Of a stretch of DNA of 64,000 bases, positions 63,965 to 64,000 are shown piece after piece. Position 1 is the first letter of the stretch. Each line of letters starts with the position of its first letter. The notes under the pieces are model-generated. The model was not told the DNA's origin. It did no database searches and saw only the letters and a program-made list of their open reading frames with translations. The DNA lies in assembly GCA_000799755.1 (NCBI GenBank), contig JUHI01000003.1, forward strand, positions 372,001-436,000, written 5' to 3'. Position numbers and translations under genes: made by a program. The DNA comes from Martinezella tropici (lineage in GTDB: Bacteria > Pseudomonadota > Alphaproteobacteria > Rhizobiales > Rhizobiaceae).

Positions 63965-64000
63965 TTTTGAAATCGTATTACAGGATCGCGTGATCGAGCG
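63951..64000 (+). CDS. phnM: PhnM N-terminus (cut by window end)
   Basis: ATG 63951 opens a frame to the end of the window reading MWLSNFEIVLQDRVIER, which matches the first strand of PhnM (E. coli starts MIINNVKLVLENEVV). PhnM releases pyrophosphate from the ribose-triphosphate phosphonate. Only 16 full codons are visible, so whether its metal ligands survive cannot be judged. Confidence 0.75.
   Translation, partial: MWLSNFEIVLQDRVIE

Overview
The window reads as chromosome or megaplasmid DNA of a Rhizobiales alphaproteobacterium, most likely Rhizobiaceae. The basis is high GC, tightly packed operons with ATGA overlaps, nine sets of ABC transporter genes (eight importers and one exporter), many GntR/LacI/Lrp/LysR/AraC regulators, and an ornithine cyclodeaminase of the Agrobacterium ArcB type. 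I see no rRNA, tRNA, CRISPR array, transposase or phage gene.

Region 1 (1-20.7 kb) is a 2-hydroxyacid and deoxysugar-acid island. A branched-chain-amino-acid-type ABC importer (its binding protein truncated at the window edge) runs straight into larA, a nickel-pincer racemase/epimerase gene. After a GntR gene and a hydroxyacid dehydrogenase come larC, larE and larB, the cofactor-building genes. The opposite strand carries a four-gene operon: a D-lactate/glycolate-type FAD dehydrogenase, a GntR regulator, a short-chain dehydrogenase and a fumarylacetoacetase-family hydrolase. The last two match the end of non-phosphorylating L-fucose/L-rhamnose routes, which release pyruvate and L-lactate. Glyoxalase I, a ribose-type importer with two permeases, and a GMC oxidoreductase follow.

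Region 2 (20.7-31.5 kb) is for phosphorylated carbohydrates: a LacI regulator with two matching operator-like sites, an AfuABC-like (hexose-phosphate/ferric-type) importer, an inositol-monophosphatase-family phosphatase, and ugpBAEC for glycerol-3-phosphate. Region 3 (31.9-38.4 kb) is an Lrp-type regulator divergent from an amino-acid importer, a RocB-like M20 peptidase and ornithine cyclodeaminase, consistent with arginine/ornithine conversion to proline.

Region 4 (38.5-54.0 kb) is mixed accessory DNA: metallophosphoesterase, phosphotransferase, isochorismatase-like hydrolase, a second ornithine-cyclodeaminase-family gene behind a MerR/SoxR-like dyad, VOC, Nudix, a frameshifted P-loop kinase, SnoaL/NTF2-like protein, ABC exporter, a P450-ferredoxin operon opposite an AraC regulator, a CDF transporter, LysR with an FUSC exporter, and an acyltransferase.

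Region 5 (54.4-64.0 kb) is the most interesting part: a C-P-lyase-like operon. A GntR/UTRA regulator is divergent from a CUT1 sugar-type binding protein and two permeases, a PfkB-family sugar kinase and phnGHIJKL, with phnM starting at the window end. There is no phnCDE. The PhnJ keeps the fold-defining sequence but has lost three of the four cysteines needed for the iron-sulfur cluster and radical chemistry, including the position of the catalytic cysteine. Palindromes built on CATTCGAATG occur in both promoter regions. This looks like a C-P-lyase paralogue adapted to a sugar-like substrate and a different, probably non-radical reaction.
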